A stretch of 64,000 bases of DNA from Diphasiastrum complanatum (Eukaryota > Streptophyta > Lycopodiopsida > Lycopodiales > Lycopodiaceae). Each line of letters begins with the position of its first letter. The stretch's first letter is position 1. Below, in pieces: positions 17,095-27,705 of the stretch. Below the pieces are notes generated by a model. That model made no database searches. It worked only from the letters and a program-made list of their open reading frames with translations, and was not told where the DNA came from. Location: contig CM055102.1 of assembly GCA_029204225.1 (NCBI GenBank), forward strand, positions 23,345,390-23,409,389. The letters are read 5' to 3'. Made by a program: the position numbers and the translations under genes.

Positions 17095-17524
17095 AATGAT
17101 CGTGGTCGTAGGCTATCACAACTAGACTATCAGCACGTTGGTTATGTGCTTGTGGAATATGCATCCATTCGACGTCGGAAAACTCTCTAGTGTATTCATT
17201 GATGGCAATTGCATAGGCCTATAAGGTCCTACTTTTGAGTCGATATATGCCGGTCATACCTCGGATTAGGAGTTGTGAATCCCCCATAATTCGGAGCTTG
17301 CCTATAGTTTGCGCAACTCGCATGGTCATTTGTAGACCGATTAGAAGGGCTTTGTATTCGATAGTGTTGTTCGTGAATCCTTTCCCTAATAGGACTCCTA
17401 TACTGGCTAGTTCAGTCCCATTGGGATTCTGCAATACTGCTCCTATGGCACCTTCTCTATTCGAATGTCTGCAGGCTCCGTCTACCTTCAATGTGTACGT
17501 CCTAAGTTCTTGGGTGAGTTCCAT
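17095..17524 (-). pseudogene. Plant-type RNase H domain (gypsy-associated)
   Basis: It reads through an RNase H fold with all four acidic positions visible: D in VDGACRHS, E in NNTIEYKALLIGL, D in MGDSQLLI and D in NQRADSL. The last lies beyond an in-frame stop near 17220. The form IEYKALLIGL with HIPQAHNQRADSL is the reverse-transcriptase-associated RVT_3 type common in plant Ty3/gypsy elements, especially Tat/Ogre relatives that carry an extra RNase H. It lies 3' of the integrase remnant, whereas the extra RNase H of Tat elements usually precedes integrase. Confidence 0.7.
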
Positions 17525-17744
17525 ATCACAATCATAATCTTTTTGTATTTTTCTCGATTTTATGAATTTTTGTATGGGTTTTTAGCACCCTTCCGTTCAA
17601 AGTATGTGTACAGGGTCACTAGAGCTACTTTTGATTCTTTGAGTATTCCCAGTATTCGTGATGCTTCTAGGTCGTTCACTCCGATACCTAAAAAGGTGAA
17701 CAGGAAAAGGTGTTACATACTGTATAGGCGACTTCGGCTTCTCT

Positions 17745-18250
17745 TTAACTACGGTAAGCTTTTATCTTATTTATGTTGGTTCGATGCTTAAAAATTTCAC
17801 CGTTCAACTCGGGTAGCTTAACCGTATTATTTTCATACAACTTCACTATTACATATGGACCATTCCAGCGTGGCCCCAACTTTTGAGGCATCGGCTCGTG
17901 TCTAGCATCGTAGAACAACACTAACTGCCCCTGCTTGAACTGGTAATCGCGCGTGTTCCTATCATGAATCTCCTTCATGAGTCTTTTGTGGGTTTCTTGG
18001 TGATTTAAAGCAGCTATCTGGTGCTCGTCCAGGTCTTGTAAAGTGTCCAGTCAGTGCTGTATTGATTCTTTCTCTCCTAGGTCGTGCTTCATGGCAAACC
18101 GCAAGGATGGGAGCTCTATTTCTATTGGCAGTACACATTCTTGGCCATACACTAGAGAAAAGGACGTGTGGTTGGTACTGGTCTTATAGGTGATTATGTA
18201 GCTGTTAGTATATCTTGCAGAGGCAACGGCTTTGAAAAATCTCTGGTTTT
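17745..18250 (-). pseudogene. Ty3/gypsy integrase C-terminal remnant
   Basis: The frame runs from THTSFSLVYG-like text (TSTNHTSFSLVYGQECVLPI) through ALNHQETHKRLMKEIHDRN to LGPRWNGPYVIVKLYENNTV. This is the classic end of a plant gypsy integrase core plus its GPY/F domain. One in-frame TGA interrupts it near 18048. The catalytic DDE part is missing upstream, where the histone-like gene begins (18394), so the element is truncated there. Confidence 0.8.
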
Positions 18251-18393
18251 ATTAGAACAGTCAAGAGATCTCCACTTTTTTGAAACACTCCCACTCTGTA
18301 CCCGAAATACAAGCCGGGTAAGTTGAAATTGCTTCTGCTTCTTCTTTTATACATCTTGTTTTGGAGAAGAGGACAGAACTGGTCTGTAAGTAC

Positions 18394-18773
18394 TCAGCAA
18401 ATTTGCCATTCGTGTCCCGTAGCCTGAACACGGGTGAAATCCTTCGGCATGATGGTCACCCTCTTGGCATGGACAATTGCAACAACACTATCTGAGAAAA
18501 ATTTCATCTGAAAATCCTCATATGCAGTGTGCAGAGCTTCAACTGTCCATCTCACATCTGTAGAGAGACTTTTGTTACATGTCTGATGGATCTCTGTATG
18601 TGAGCTTTCGGAATCAGAAGATTATTGGTCTTCTGAAGCTTTCAGATATCCTTCAGCCATGGTGGATCTCGTGGTCTGCCCCTTGGCCTAGGAGGAGGTG
18701 GTGGATTTTATTGGCCTCCTTGAATAGGGATACCTCCAAGATGGATACGTGTAGTTTGCTTCATGCCCACCAT
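18394..18773 (-). pseudogene. Histone H3-like (CENH3-type) gene copy 2, decayed
   Basis: An intronless copy of about 126 codons. The start MVGMKQTTRIHLGG aligns residue for residue with the H3 tail MARTKQTARKSTGG. Then come a Pro/Arg-rich stretch with GRPRDPPWLKDI (in place of the usual RPGTVALREI), KLQKTNNLLIPKA (helix N/1), VRWTVEALHTAYEDF (helix 2; Trp is typical of plant CENH3 rather than canonical H3), FFSDS, and HAKRVTIMPKDF (helix 3 region). Two in-frame stops (TAA in the tail, TGA where Arg is expected after KDI) and one frameshift before VRWT make it a pseudogene. Its 3' side runs into gypsy integrase, so anything fused downstream is lost. The upstream array ends about 7 nt from the ATG. 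Confidence 0.8.
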
Positions 18774-18780
18774 AAGGACC

Positions 18781-19625
18781 CAATATCAGATTAGCACGCG
18801 CATAGAGATCTCCCAAAATCAGATGGTAGGTCGGACGCGCTGAACTGATATAAGAATGTATATTTTGTGATGAGTTATCGATAGCGGATGGGCGCGCATG
18901 ATTCAGAAAGAGAAGCTGATTAATTTTGACCGGCACGTCGAACCAATATTGTAATCAATATTCTTTAATTAGCTATCGATAGCGGATGGGCACACATGAG
19001 TATGAAAGGAAAGCTGAACAGTTCTTTCGGGCGTGCTGAACCGATACTTCATATGAGTAGTGATGATCACAAACTGAAACAAAAAAAATTTAAGCATCTT
19101 GAAGGGTATTTTATTGTGTCAAAATTCGAAATGATTGTCGTCGTGGTCTCGCAAATATTGAGGCAAAAGTCACAGAAATCAATAGATTCGAAATAAAATC
19201 AAATCAAATATTTAATAAATGTCGTAACAAATGATTAAATGTTAATTCTAATCATGAGATACTTAGTTACCAGTAGTGGACAGGTACAGTTGAAGGGACC
19301 CAGACATTTAATGACATTTAAGAGAACCAGACTGCCATTGATTTCTTGACAAATGTGTGTCTTCATAATTTTCTCAAATATCGACATCCTTTTTTCACTC
19401 CAATAGTGAATCGACGCGCGCCATCCAAATGTAAAATAATCAGTCTTCAATCGGATGTGCTGAACTGTTATCAGGGTGGCCATTGCGGGATATCAACATG
19501 CGTCCTAGTCTGTCCAAATAGTAAATCAATGTGCACCATCCAAATGTTAAATAATCTATCTTCAATCAGGCGCGTCGTACCAATATCAGAGTGGCCATTG
19601 TAGAGAATCGCATCAACTCGCGCCA
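18781..19625. repeat. Array of CGCG/GATAT motifs upstream of H3-like copy 2
   Basis: Five copies of a core like TCGGxCGYGCTGAACCxATA lie at 18831-18850, 18930-18950, 19027-19046, 19451-19474 and 19567-19589. Oppositely oriented partners include ATATCAGATTAGCACGCG (about 18783-18800) and ATCGCATCAACTCGCG (about 19608-19623). Spacing is about 97 bp in the first block and about 115 bp in the second. The core near 19570, GGCGCGTCGTACCAATATCA, matches the 40.3-kb array motif CGCGTCGTAGCGATATCA. TCGATAGCGGATGGGC occurs twice (about 18878 and 18976). Confidence 0.65.
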
Positions 19626-19826
19626 TAGCCCTTCTTGGGACTCAAGAGTGTTAGCTGTCAAAGATTAGTCCACCATGCAGAATAAAGTAATGAAAATATT
19701 ATATCAGAAAGATTCATTGAACGTAAAAAAGAAGCATCGTAGATGAGAGAGATATAACTTCTAAGAAAGTGTTTTTGATCTTCTAGCGAGTATTCCAGAG
19801 GGTTATGATTACGTGACGAATCTAGC

Positions 19827-19830
<4 letters not shown>

Positions 19831-19923
<93 letters not shown>
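19831..19923. repeat. (GA)n microsatellite, about 93 bp
   Basis: Uninterrupted GA dinucleotides. Confidence 0.95.
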
Positions 19924-19925
<2 letters not shown>

Positions 19926-20069
19926 GCCAACCCAAAGCATGAATGCGACGGTCAACGGGCAGCCGAGTGAGAGATAAGAGACCCCAGAGAGAGAGGGAGC
20001 CTACACTGGCAGCAATGAATACGTACGGTAGAGAGGAATGCGGCGGTTGCAAGAGATGCTTTTATAGTG

Positions 20070-20215
20070 AGAGATCTGTAAGGTAAGTAAGGTGTAAGGG
20101 TGTAACATGTAAGTAAGGTGTAATGGTGTTGTAAGGTGTAAGGTGTGTAAGGGTGTTCTAAGGTGTGTAATGTGTAAGTTGTGTAAGGGTGTTCTAAGGC
20201 ATGTAAGGGTGTTGT
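20070..20215. repeat. Degenerate GTAAGGTGT minisatellite
   Basis: Roughly 10-12-bp imperfect units (GTAAGGTGT, GTAAGGGTGTT, CTAAGGTGT). Not the plant telomere repeat TTTAGGG. Confidence 0.6.
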
Positions 20216-20289
20216 TAACCCACCCTACTATTCCTAGGTGTGACATAGGGGAGTAGACTGGGTTAACACCACTCTTATACTCTCTCTCT

Positions 20290-20291
<2 letters not shown>

Positions 20292-20327
<36 letters not shown>

Positions 20328-20336
20328 TATATATAT
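20292..20336. repeat. (AT)n microsatellite
   Basis: AT dinucleotides with one AAAT interruption. Confidence 0.9.
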
Positions 20337-20859
20337 CTCTAATTCTTATCTGCTCTCCCATCTTACTTGAAAAACTATTTAGAAAAACTTGAAAGAAAAG
20401 TTTGCTTATGGGATTAAAAATTTTTACCATATTTTAAGAGCTAGAAAATTTGGAAAAAGAAAGCTTTGAGATAAGAAAGCTTAAAAATTTCAGAAAACAA
20501 AGTAAAGAAGCATCGTTGGGGGGGGGGGGGATTTATTTATGATTTTTTCCTATATTCAAATTTCACAAATGCTTATGGGATAAATGCTATGCCACATGTC
20601 AAGACCATATAAGATTTTCATAATAAAGGTTAAAAGAGAATGAAGAGTATTTTCTGGGGGTCCATTTCAGTAAAATGGAAATTCTTGCCCCCAATTGTTG
20701 AAAAATCAACTAGTTTTAGAGCTACATATAGCTTGAAACGTGTTGATGCTGCACCAAATGCTTATGGGATTATTTGGTGCCTTCAACTGTGCTCTCCTTT
20801 CTACTCATCCCTTCTATGAACTTGACAATACAAAAGTAAGAAAAAAACTTGAAAATAAA

Positions 20860-21960
20860 AGAAACAAAAAAACAAAGCTAGCTAAATTAGTGTAAAAAAC
20901 TTATAAAAAACATTAAAATGTAAAAAAAAATCAAAAAATCAAAAAATAGTGTAAAAAATCCCAAAAAAGTCGAAACAATAATTTTATGTAAAAAATCCCA
21001 AAATAAAACAAAAATAAGCTAAAAAAAATTAAAAAAAGTCAAAAAACAATCAAAATAGTGTAAAAAGTTTCAAAAAAAAATAATTTTATGTAAAAAATTC
21101 CATAAAAAACCAAAAGTAAGCTTAAAGAAATGAAAAAATCTAAAAAAAATGAAAAAATCTAAAAAAATGAAAAAATGAAAAAATCTAAAAAACTCAAAAT
21201 AGTGTAAAAAATCCCAAAAAATTCAAGACAATAATTTTATGTAAAAAGTTCCAAAAATAAACTAAAAATTTAAAAAAATCTAAAACATTCAAAATAGTGT
21301 AAAAAATCTCTTAAGAAATAAAAACCTCAATACAATAATTTATGTAAAAAATCCCCAAGAAAAGCCAAAAATAAGCTAAAAAATAAAAAAATCTAAAAAA
21401 TTAAGATAGTGTGAAAAATCCCCAAAAAAACCAAAAATAAGCTTAAAGAAAAGAAGCAATCTAAAACTATCAAAATAGTGTAAAAAAGTCCAAAAGGAAA
21501 TTGAAAAAAAGAGTTCAAAATTCTAAAAATAAAATCTAACAAAACTAAATATTCAAACGCTAAAAAAAATGGGGACAAATAATACTCCTCTATTGTCCCA
21601 TATTAAGAACATAAAATTGTACCAAAAAATAAAAAAACTCAGAAATGTAACCAAAAAAAAATTAAAAACTATTTAAAAAAATATAAAAAACACTCAAATT
21701 TAAAAAAAATTAAAAAAATGAGTACTAGTAAAAGTGGGCCAAAATCTTTAAAAATTGTAAATGATTAAAAGAAAATTTAAAAATGAGAAAAAAAAACATA
21801 AATACTATTAAAAAATGAGACAAAATCTTTAAAAAATTGTAAAAAAAAAACTTAAAACTTCTAAGAACCCTAAAAAACCTAAAAAAAAAAATTCAAAAAA
21901 ATTAAACTTTAACAAAAAATAAAGCTTACAAAATGGGACATAAAATTAAAAAAAAAATGT
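20860..21960. repeat. A-rich tandem repeat, unit about 100-140 bp
   Basis: The phrase AATAGTGTAAAAAATC recurs near 20945, 21055, 21198, 21294, 21405 and 21474. Each is followed by ACAATAATTTTATGTAAAAA and AATAAGCTAAAAA in most units. From about 21600 it decays into irregular poly-A text. No coding potential. Confidence 0.6.
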
Positions 21961-22203
21961 TTCACACATATTATTAAAATATTAAACTCTAAGTAAATAC
22001 CTATAACCTTAAGAACTATAACAAACCTTGAAACTCTTTTTGTGTTAATGTCATTGTTTATCTTCGCTTTGTTCACATATACACATACACGTGTCGTGTG
22101 TTTTGCTCACACAAATACACCCACACATTGCACTTTACTCATTCACACACATACACACATATATGCTCTTACTCTTTCTTTCTCTCTTAGGTTTTTTAAT
22201 GGA

Positions 22204-22330
22204 CAAACTTTATGTAAATAGATTGGACTTCCATGTGAATGAGTTATTACCCACGCGTGTGAATGGTATCTTGACATGTGTGAGTGATAACTCATTCACA
22301 TGGAAGTCCAATCTATTTACATAAAGTTTG
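22204..22330. repeat. Perfect 44-bp inverted repeat (hairpin)
   Basis: The arms at 22204-22247 and 22287-22330 are exact reverse complements over 44 bases, with a 39-nt loop (22248-22286) containing CCCACGCGTGTGAA. It lies within or next to the 3' LTR of copia element 1. Confidence 0.9.
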
Positions 22331-22533
22331 ACCAATTTGACCTATTTCAAGATTCTACTCAAAGATCAATTTCACACTAGTGTAGATCTAGCTAAAATCA
22401 ATCTAACTTTATAAAAGTGACTTACTTACATTCTTTCACACGTGGGAACAGACTCCACATGTGTGAGATCCTATTAAGATCAATTATCTTAAGATCTACA
22501 AAGTACATCAAGTTGGAAGTGATATTTCTAACA
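22331..22533 (-). mobile_element. Copia element 1, 3' LTR (inner part)
   Basis: On the minus strand a polypurine tract (GTGAGGAGGAG) is followed immediately by TGTTAGAAATATCACTTCC, the usual TG start of a 3' LTR, placing the inner LTR border at 22533. The outer border was not determined; the hairpin at 22204-22330 may lie inside it. Confidence 0.55.
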
Positions 22534-22546
22534 CTCCTCCTCACTT

Positions 22547-23788
22547 CTAACTTGGCAAGTCTAATGTACATCTATCTACAAATCCAAGAGCATCTCTTAA
22601 CTTGAAAAATGGATCTTTAGCCAAAGGTTTGGTTAAGATATCAGCTATGCACTCAGATGATGGCACATGATGAAGTTGAACCTCCTTGCATTGCACGTTC
22701 TCCCTCACAAAGTGATGAGCTATCTCAATATGCTTTGTTCTAGCATGAAAGATCGGATTGGTAGCAATTTGTTGAGAAGCTTGATTGTCACAATAGATGC
22801 AAGGGATCTCCTTGGCCTTTAGCACTTGAAGCTCCACCAAAAGTCTTCTTAGCCATAGGAGTTCTTTGGTTGTTGAAGTCAATGCCTTGTACTCAGCTTC
22901 ACAAGAGGAAAGAGAAATTGTATCTTGCTTTTTGAAAAGCCAAGATATCACTCCTCCACAAAGAAAAGTGACAAATGAACTTATGGATCTTCTATCCATC
23001 TTGTCTCCTACAAAATCTGAATCCGAAAATGCCCTCAAGTACAAGTTAGATCCTTGATAGAGAATGCCAAAAAATCTAGTAGAAGAGACATATTTAAGCA
23101 CTCTCTTGGCACTTTTCCAATGATGCATCAAAGGACCTTGCATATATTGACTTAACTTGCTTACACTATAACTCAAATCCGGTCTGGTGATTGCCAAATA
23201 GATTAAGGAGCCTATTAGCTTCCTAAAGAGTGTGATGTCCTCAAAGGATGCTTCATCACAATCATTAGTAACTTGCTCCATAGGGGTGTCAATCCCCTTA
23301 CAATATTTCATGCCAAACCTTTCAAGAATGGAAGTAGCATACTTTGACTGACTTATAAAAGTAAAATCACTACCTCTAGTAGCTTCTATTCCAAGTATGA
23401 ACTTAAGAAGTCCTAGATCTACCATCTTGAATTCACTAGACAAAGAAGCTTTAACATTTCTTATGCCTTCACCATCATTTCCTATCAATATGATATCATC
23501 AACATAAAGTACTAAAATGATGATCTTTCCATCATTACATTTGATGTACAAATAAGGCCCATAAGAGCTAATCACAAAGCCAAGAGAGTAGAGAAAATCA
23601 TGCAACCTAGAGTACCAAGCTCTAGGCGCTTGCTTCAAGCCATATAGGCTCTTCCTTAAGTGGCAAACCTTGTCCTCCTCACCATCCTTGATGAAGCCCT
23701 CGGGTTGCAACATGTATATTTCTTCCTCTAAGTAGCCATTCAAGAAAGCATTGGTCACATCCATTTGATAGAGATTCCACTTGAACAA
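22547..23788 (-). CDS. Ty1/copia reverse transcriptase and RNase H (element 1)
   Basis: A 413-residue open frame. RT motifs in order: MDVTNAFLNGYLEEEIYM, SLYGLKQAPRAWY, and the catalytic LYVDDIILIG near residue 95. Copia RNase H follows with SDSDFVGD, SSCEAEYKAL and YCDNQASQQI, ending with the HVPSSECIADILTKPL tail. The frame is uninterrupted, but the N-terminal RT part lies in other frames (23789-24300), so the polyprotein as a whole is broken. It copies RNA into cDNA in virus-like particles when the element is intact. Confidence 0.9.
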   Translation of the reverse strand: MFKWNLYQMDVTNAFLNGYLEEEIYMLQPEGFIKDGEEDKVCHLRKSLYGLKQAPRAWYSRLHDFLYSLGFVISSYGPYLYIKCNDGKIIILVLYVDDIILIGNDGEGIRNVKASLSSEFKMVDLGLLKFILGIEATRGSDFTFISQSKYATSILERFGMKYCKGIDTPMEQVTNDCDEASFEDITLFRKLIGSLIYLAITRPDLSYSVSKLSQYMQGPLMHHWKSAKRVLKYVSSTRFFGILYQGSNLYLRAFSDSDFVGDKMDRRSISSFVTFLCGGVISWLFKKQDTISLSSCEAEYKALTSTTKELLWLRRLLVELQVLKAKEIPCIYCDNQASQQIATNPIFHARTKHIEIAHHFVRENVQCKEVQLHHVPSSECIADILTKPLAKDPFFKLRDALGFVDRCTLDLPS

Positions 23789-24991
23789 AGTAGCAATACA
23801 AATGATCGATCTAATAGTTACAAGCTTTGCTACAGAGCAAATGTTTCTTCATAATCTATGCCTTTAGTTTGAAGAAATCTCTTAGCAGCCAATCTAGCTT
23901 TGTACTTACTTATAGATCCATCTTGATTGTACTTTAATTTATAGATCCACTTACATGCAAGTGGTTCTTCCCATACGGAAGGTGTACAAGATTCCAAGTT
24001 TGATTATCTATCAAAGCATCAAACTCTACTTGCATTGCATCTCTCCAAATTTGTGATCTATTTGCATCTTCATAACATGATGGCTCTTCAAGCATTGTCG
24101 TTACAAAAGAATAAGAGGCAGAAGGAGTTGTGTCTTCCCTTTGCTTCCCTTTCTCAAAGTATGTGAGCCTTGAAGGCTCGGCCTTGCTCCTTGTGGATCT
24201 TCCCAGCTCCTTTGGAGCTTGATTTTGATCTTCCAAAAGATCATTTTCAAGAGGCTCCTCCTTGGGTGTTGCAAGATCTTCATCACCTAAAAGATTAGAT
24301 GCATTTGGAGACAGCTTCTAACTTTGAGATTCATCAAATAAGACATCTTTGCTAGCTTTTACTTTGCTTGAAATAGGATCAAATATCCTGTATCCTTTGC
24401 TATTTTCACTATAGCCTACAAATATTCCTTTGAAGGAAGTTGCATCTTCTTGGAATGTGGACATAACATATACATCCAAACACTAAAATCTTTTACATTG
24501 GGCTTATTGCCAAACAAAGCTTGAAATGGTGAATCCCACCAATAGCACTACTAGGATGCCTATTACATAAGTAATTAGCACAAGTTATGGCCTCCCCCTA
24601 AAAAGATATGGGTAGAGATGCATCAAGTCTTAAAGACTTTGCACACACAAAGGCTCCTATTTTTCCTCTCGGCCACCCCATTTTGTTGGGGGGTGTAGGG
24701 ACAAGTGAGCTCTCTCTTAATGCCATTGATCTCACAAAAGTCTCTCATCTTGTTGGAGATATACTCTCCTCCATTATCACATCTTAGAACTTTAATGCAA
24801 GAACTAAGTTGCTTTTCCACTAGAGACTTAAACTTTACAAAATCTTCATATACAAGGCTTTTCTTAGGCAATAATTTAATCCAAGTGTATCTAGTACAAT
24901 CATCTATAAAAGTCACATACATTAAAGCACTTCCATTACTTTCATGAGAAAAAGCATGAACATTCGAATGGATAATATCATGTAGATGCAA
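23789..24991 (-). pseudogene. Copia element 1 integrase and RT N-terminus, broken
   Basis: The integrase core is visible at 24623-24991: HSNVHAFSHESNGSALM, then CDNGGEYISNK with the second Asp, and YTPQQNGVAERKNRSL with the catalytic Glu. Further 3', 23934-24236 reads the linker and RT start (ANRSQIWRDAMQVEFDALID). Several stops and frame changes separate the pieces. The zinc-binding N-terminus of integrase and the protease are absent: the gag frame runs straight into the integrase core at about 24980. Confidence 0.8.
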
Positions 24992-25873
24992 CCATCAAGG
25001 ATGTGTTGAAGCCATCCTCTTCCTCCTCCCCTTGTGCAATATTGCCTTGATCTTCACTCCCTTGTGCATTCTTCTTCTTATAAGATTCGGAAGCAAAGTG
25101 TCTTTTTTTCCCACAAAAGAAACACTTTAGCTTGGCTTTGTTCTTTTGCTTCCCTTTGGAGGTAGATCCTCCATCCTTTGCCTCGGCCTCCTTGCCTTGG
25201 ATCTTCTTGAAAGGATGAGTCTTCTTTTTGCCTTTAGATGTGAAGTTTGCTTTCTCATCACCATTATGTAGTGACAAGGACCCCATTCTTGTTTTGAGGT
25301 GTAGAAGCCTACTCTCCTCGGCCACAAGAACATTATGCAATTTATCAATTGATGGAAGTTGGTCTTGAATAGCAAAAGATTGAACTAGATTAGAGAACTC
25401 ATCTCCTAATCCATTCAAAATTACTTGTATTAGTTCATTGTCTTGGATCGTCTCTCCTATAGATCTTAATTCTTTGTTCAAAGATTTTATCCTTAGGACA
25501 TATTCTTGTCCATTTTTTCCACTTCCCTTCATGCTTTGCAAGATCAAGTTTCTTAGCATAAGCACTCTTGAAATGTTATTGGACTCATAAATGCTCTTTA
25601 GTGAATCCCAAGTTTGATGAGGTACAAGAAGCCACATCCTTCAAGAGGTCATTGCTTGCATTCAACTTTAAGCAATGTAGGGCTAGTCTAACCGTCTTCC
25701 TGTATTTTAGCTATTCTTGGGTAGCTTGAGGCTCTTCCTCAACTCCTAAAACAATATCAAAGAGGTCATGAACCACAAGAAGTGATTCCATCCTCACTTT
25801 CCAAATGGAATAGTTTGTGGAAGTTAGTTTCTCACTAGATTATAACAAATATCCACCCATGGATGACATTGTG
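24978..25873 (-). pseudogene. Copia element 1 gag
   Basis: Gag-type text starts near 25873 (SIWKVRMESLLV), is interrupted by stops near 25700, and continues as a 219-residue frame (25637-24978) with MLRNLILQSMKGSGKNGQEY. The zinc knuckle CFFCGKKRHFASES follows. The last Cys of the CCHC knuckle is Ser here. It ends abruptly at an internal deletion that removed the protease. Confidence 0.8.
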
Positions 25874-26362
25874 AATGAAAGCCTATGAGATGCACAAATA
25901 TCTCTTGATAAAAGTAATCTAAGATAGATTTCTAGCTTTCCAAGAAGCTTCTAATCTTGGCCCAATCAATCCTAATTCAACTTGGATGATGGTATAATAG
26001 ACCTACTTCAAATACCCTAGCAAATCACTCCTCCAAAAAAATCGATTCTAGTACAATTTTGTTTGATATTTCACACACACTTAAGATCTGAACAAATCAG
26101 CCTTATAGATCTGATCAACAAACCTTGAATTTTGGACTAATATGCACATTTTTTAGTCAAAAACACTAAAGGAAGTTAATTTGAAGGTTGTTGTATGGTT
26201 TCACACATGTGGACAGTACTTCAGCATCCCACAAATTGATCTTGACCACAAATAATGATGATATCCCTCTCCTTGAACTCGCCCTCTCAAGTAAAACTCA
26301 AAAACAACACATTGTCAATGATTTCACAAGAACTATTAATCATTTAGATCACTCTTAGACTT

Positions 26363-26375
26363 GGCTCTGATACCA
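26363..26375 (-). promoter_or_regulatory. Copia element 1 primer binding site
   Basis: The minus strand reads TGGTATCAGAGCC, the standard plant copia primer site complementary to initiator tRNA-Met. Only the dinucleotide CA precedes it before gypsy RNase H sequence, so the 5' LTR is missing. Confidence 0.8.
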
Positions 26376-26377
26376 TG

Positions 26378-26815
26378 TCTAGTGATTCTCCCTGTGTTGC
26401 AAGTTTTGTTAATGAGATAGAGCAAGAGTTGATGGTCCGTATAGAAAGCAAAATGTGTGGCCATTAGGTAGTGCCAAAATTTCTTAACCACATAAATCAT
26501 TGCCAATGCTTCCCGCTCTGTGGTTGAATAATTCATTTCTGTATCTATCTGCTTGCAAATCGAATTGGAAAATCCTTTTTGTGTTCTCCTGGCTGGGTTA
26601 AGATTGGTCCAACTGCATACTTTGATGCGTCCATATGCACGTGAAACTCAATGGACCAATTGGGTGGATGTAAGATTGGTGCTGAAACCAATGCATCCTT
26701 AAGCTTTTGGAAAGCCTTTAGGGATTCCTCGTTTCAATGTGGATCTGTTGTGAGTTTGTAAATTGGTCGGGCTAACTCCGCAAAATCAAGAATGAAGATC
26801 CTATAATAGTTAGTG
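26378..26815 (-). pseudogene. Ty3/gypsy RT C-terminus and RNase H fragment
   Basis: Readable motifs: FILDFAELARPIYKLTTD, ESLKAFQKLKDALVSAP, HVHMDASKYAVGPILTQ, MNYSTTEREALAMIY and FYTDHQLLLYLINKT. This is the standard gypsy RT thumb to RNase H passage. Stops and small gaps break it. It is cut on one side by copia element 1 (at about 26377) and on the other by LTR-like sequence starting at 26814. Confidence 0.85.
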
Positions 26816-27420
26816 TTATGACCATGATCAGTACATAGGATACAGTATACTCCTAGTCTTGGATACACGACGGTACTCTAGTGAAACAAGGTGTTAGTTA
26901 TGCCATGTCATACTGGACGTGACCCGAAAGTAATTAATATCCTTGTGAGGCCCAAAACACACTAAGTGGATTATAGACAAGGTAATGAGACAGTGTATGC
27001 ATGTGTAGAGTTATCAACAACAATTCTATGAATAGTTGGTCCATGCGTAGGACTCTATTCTAGGTGAATCTATGTATAAGGAACATAGGGTCACCATCAA
27101 AAGGTGGCTCACTCTAAATTATTTAAGGGGCCCATTTATTTACAATGCCTAGGAAATATTACTAGCTCCTACATGGTCGTTCCTTCTATGGGATACACCA
27201 TGTAGGCTCACATAGATAATTCACTGTCATCCTAGCTAGTCATTTCTCGGCTCTCATGCTCGACTCTCAGCTTCTTCTACTCTCCTCCTTCTGAGACCTC
27301 CTCGGTCATGGGTACGAGATATTCTGTGTCTTCAACTTGGCTCGGCATCTGGGGATTCTCTGAAATCCACTAGCATTATCCACCCCTAATCTGTTGCAGG
27401 ACCCACTGCAACACCAGTGA
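26814..27420 (+). mobile_element. LTR-like segment
   Basis: It begins TGTTATGACCATGATCAG directly against the broken gypsy RT. It is similar in layout and short phrases to 5627-6160. No coding content. Its end and target duplication were not identified. Confidence 0.35.
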
Positions 27421-27705
27421 TGTCGTTCCGTTCGGCATTTGGAAAAGCGTGGATCTTTGTTTGCTTCTATAAAATCAGGTGCTTATTATTTGCAAAACTA
27501 TTTCTCAAAAATGGAAGTCTCCCGAAGGCCACTACATTCCAGCCCTCTTGAGAACCTCTTGCGAGTGTTGGTCGCCTCGCCATCTTGCTGTTTGTTTTTG
27601 CTCGCTCATCTTTTTCACCAAGACTTCAAATACTTGGAAGCAGAGCTTACTTCCGAAGTTGAGTGGCCCCAGGTACTCTCTTATCTTTTCAATAAAGCCC
27701 ATTTC

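Noticed and set aside
20082-20215. Interstitial telomere repeat
   Set aside because: Units are GTAAGGTGT-like and irregular; TTTAGGG or TTAGGG arrays are not present.
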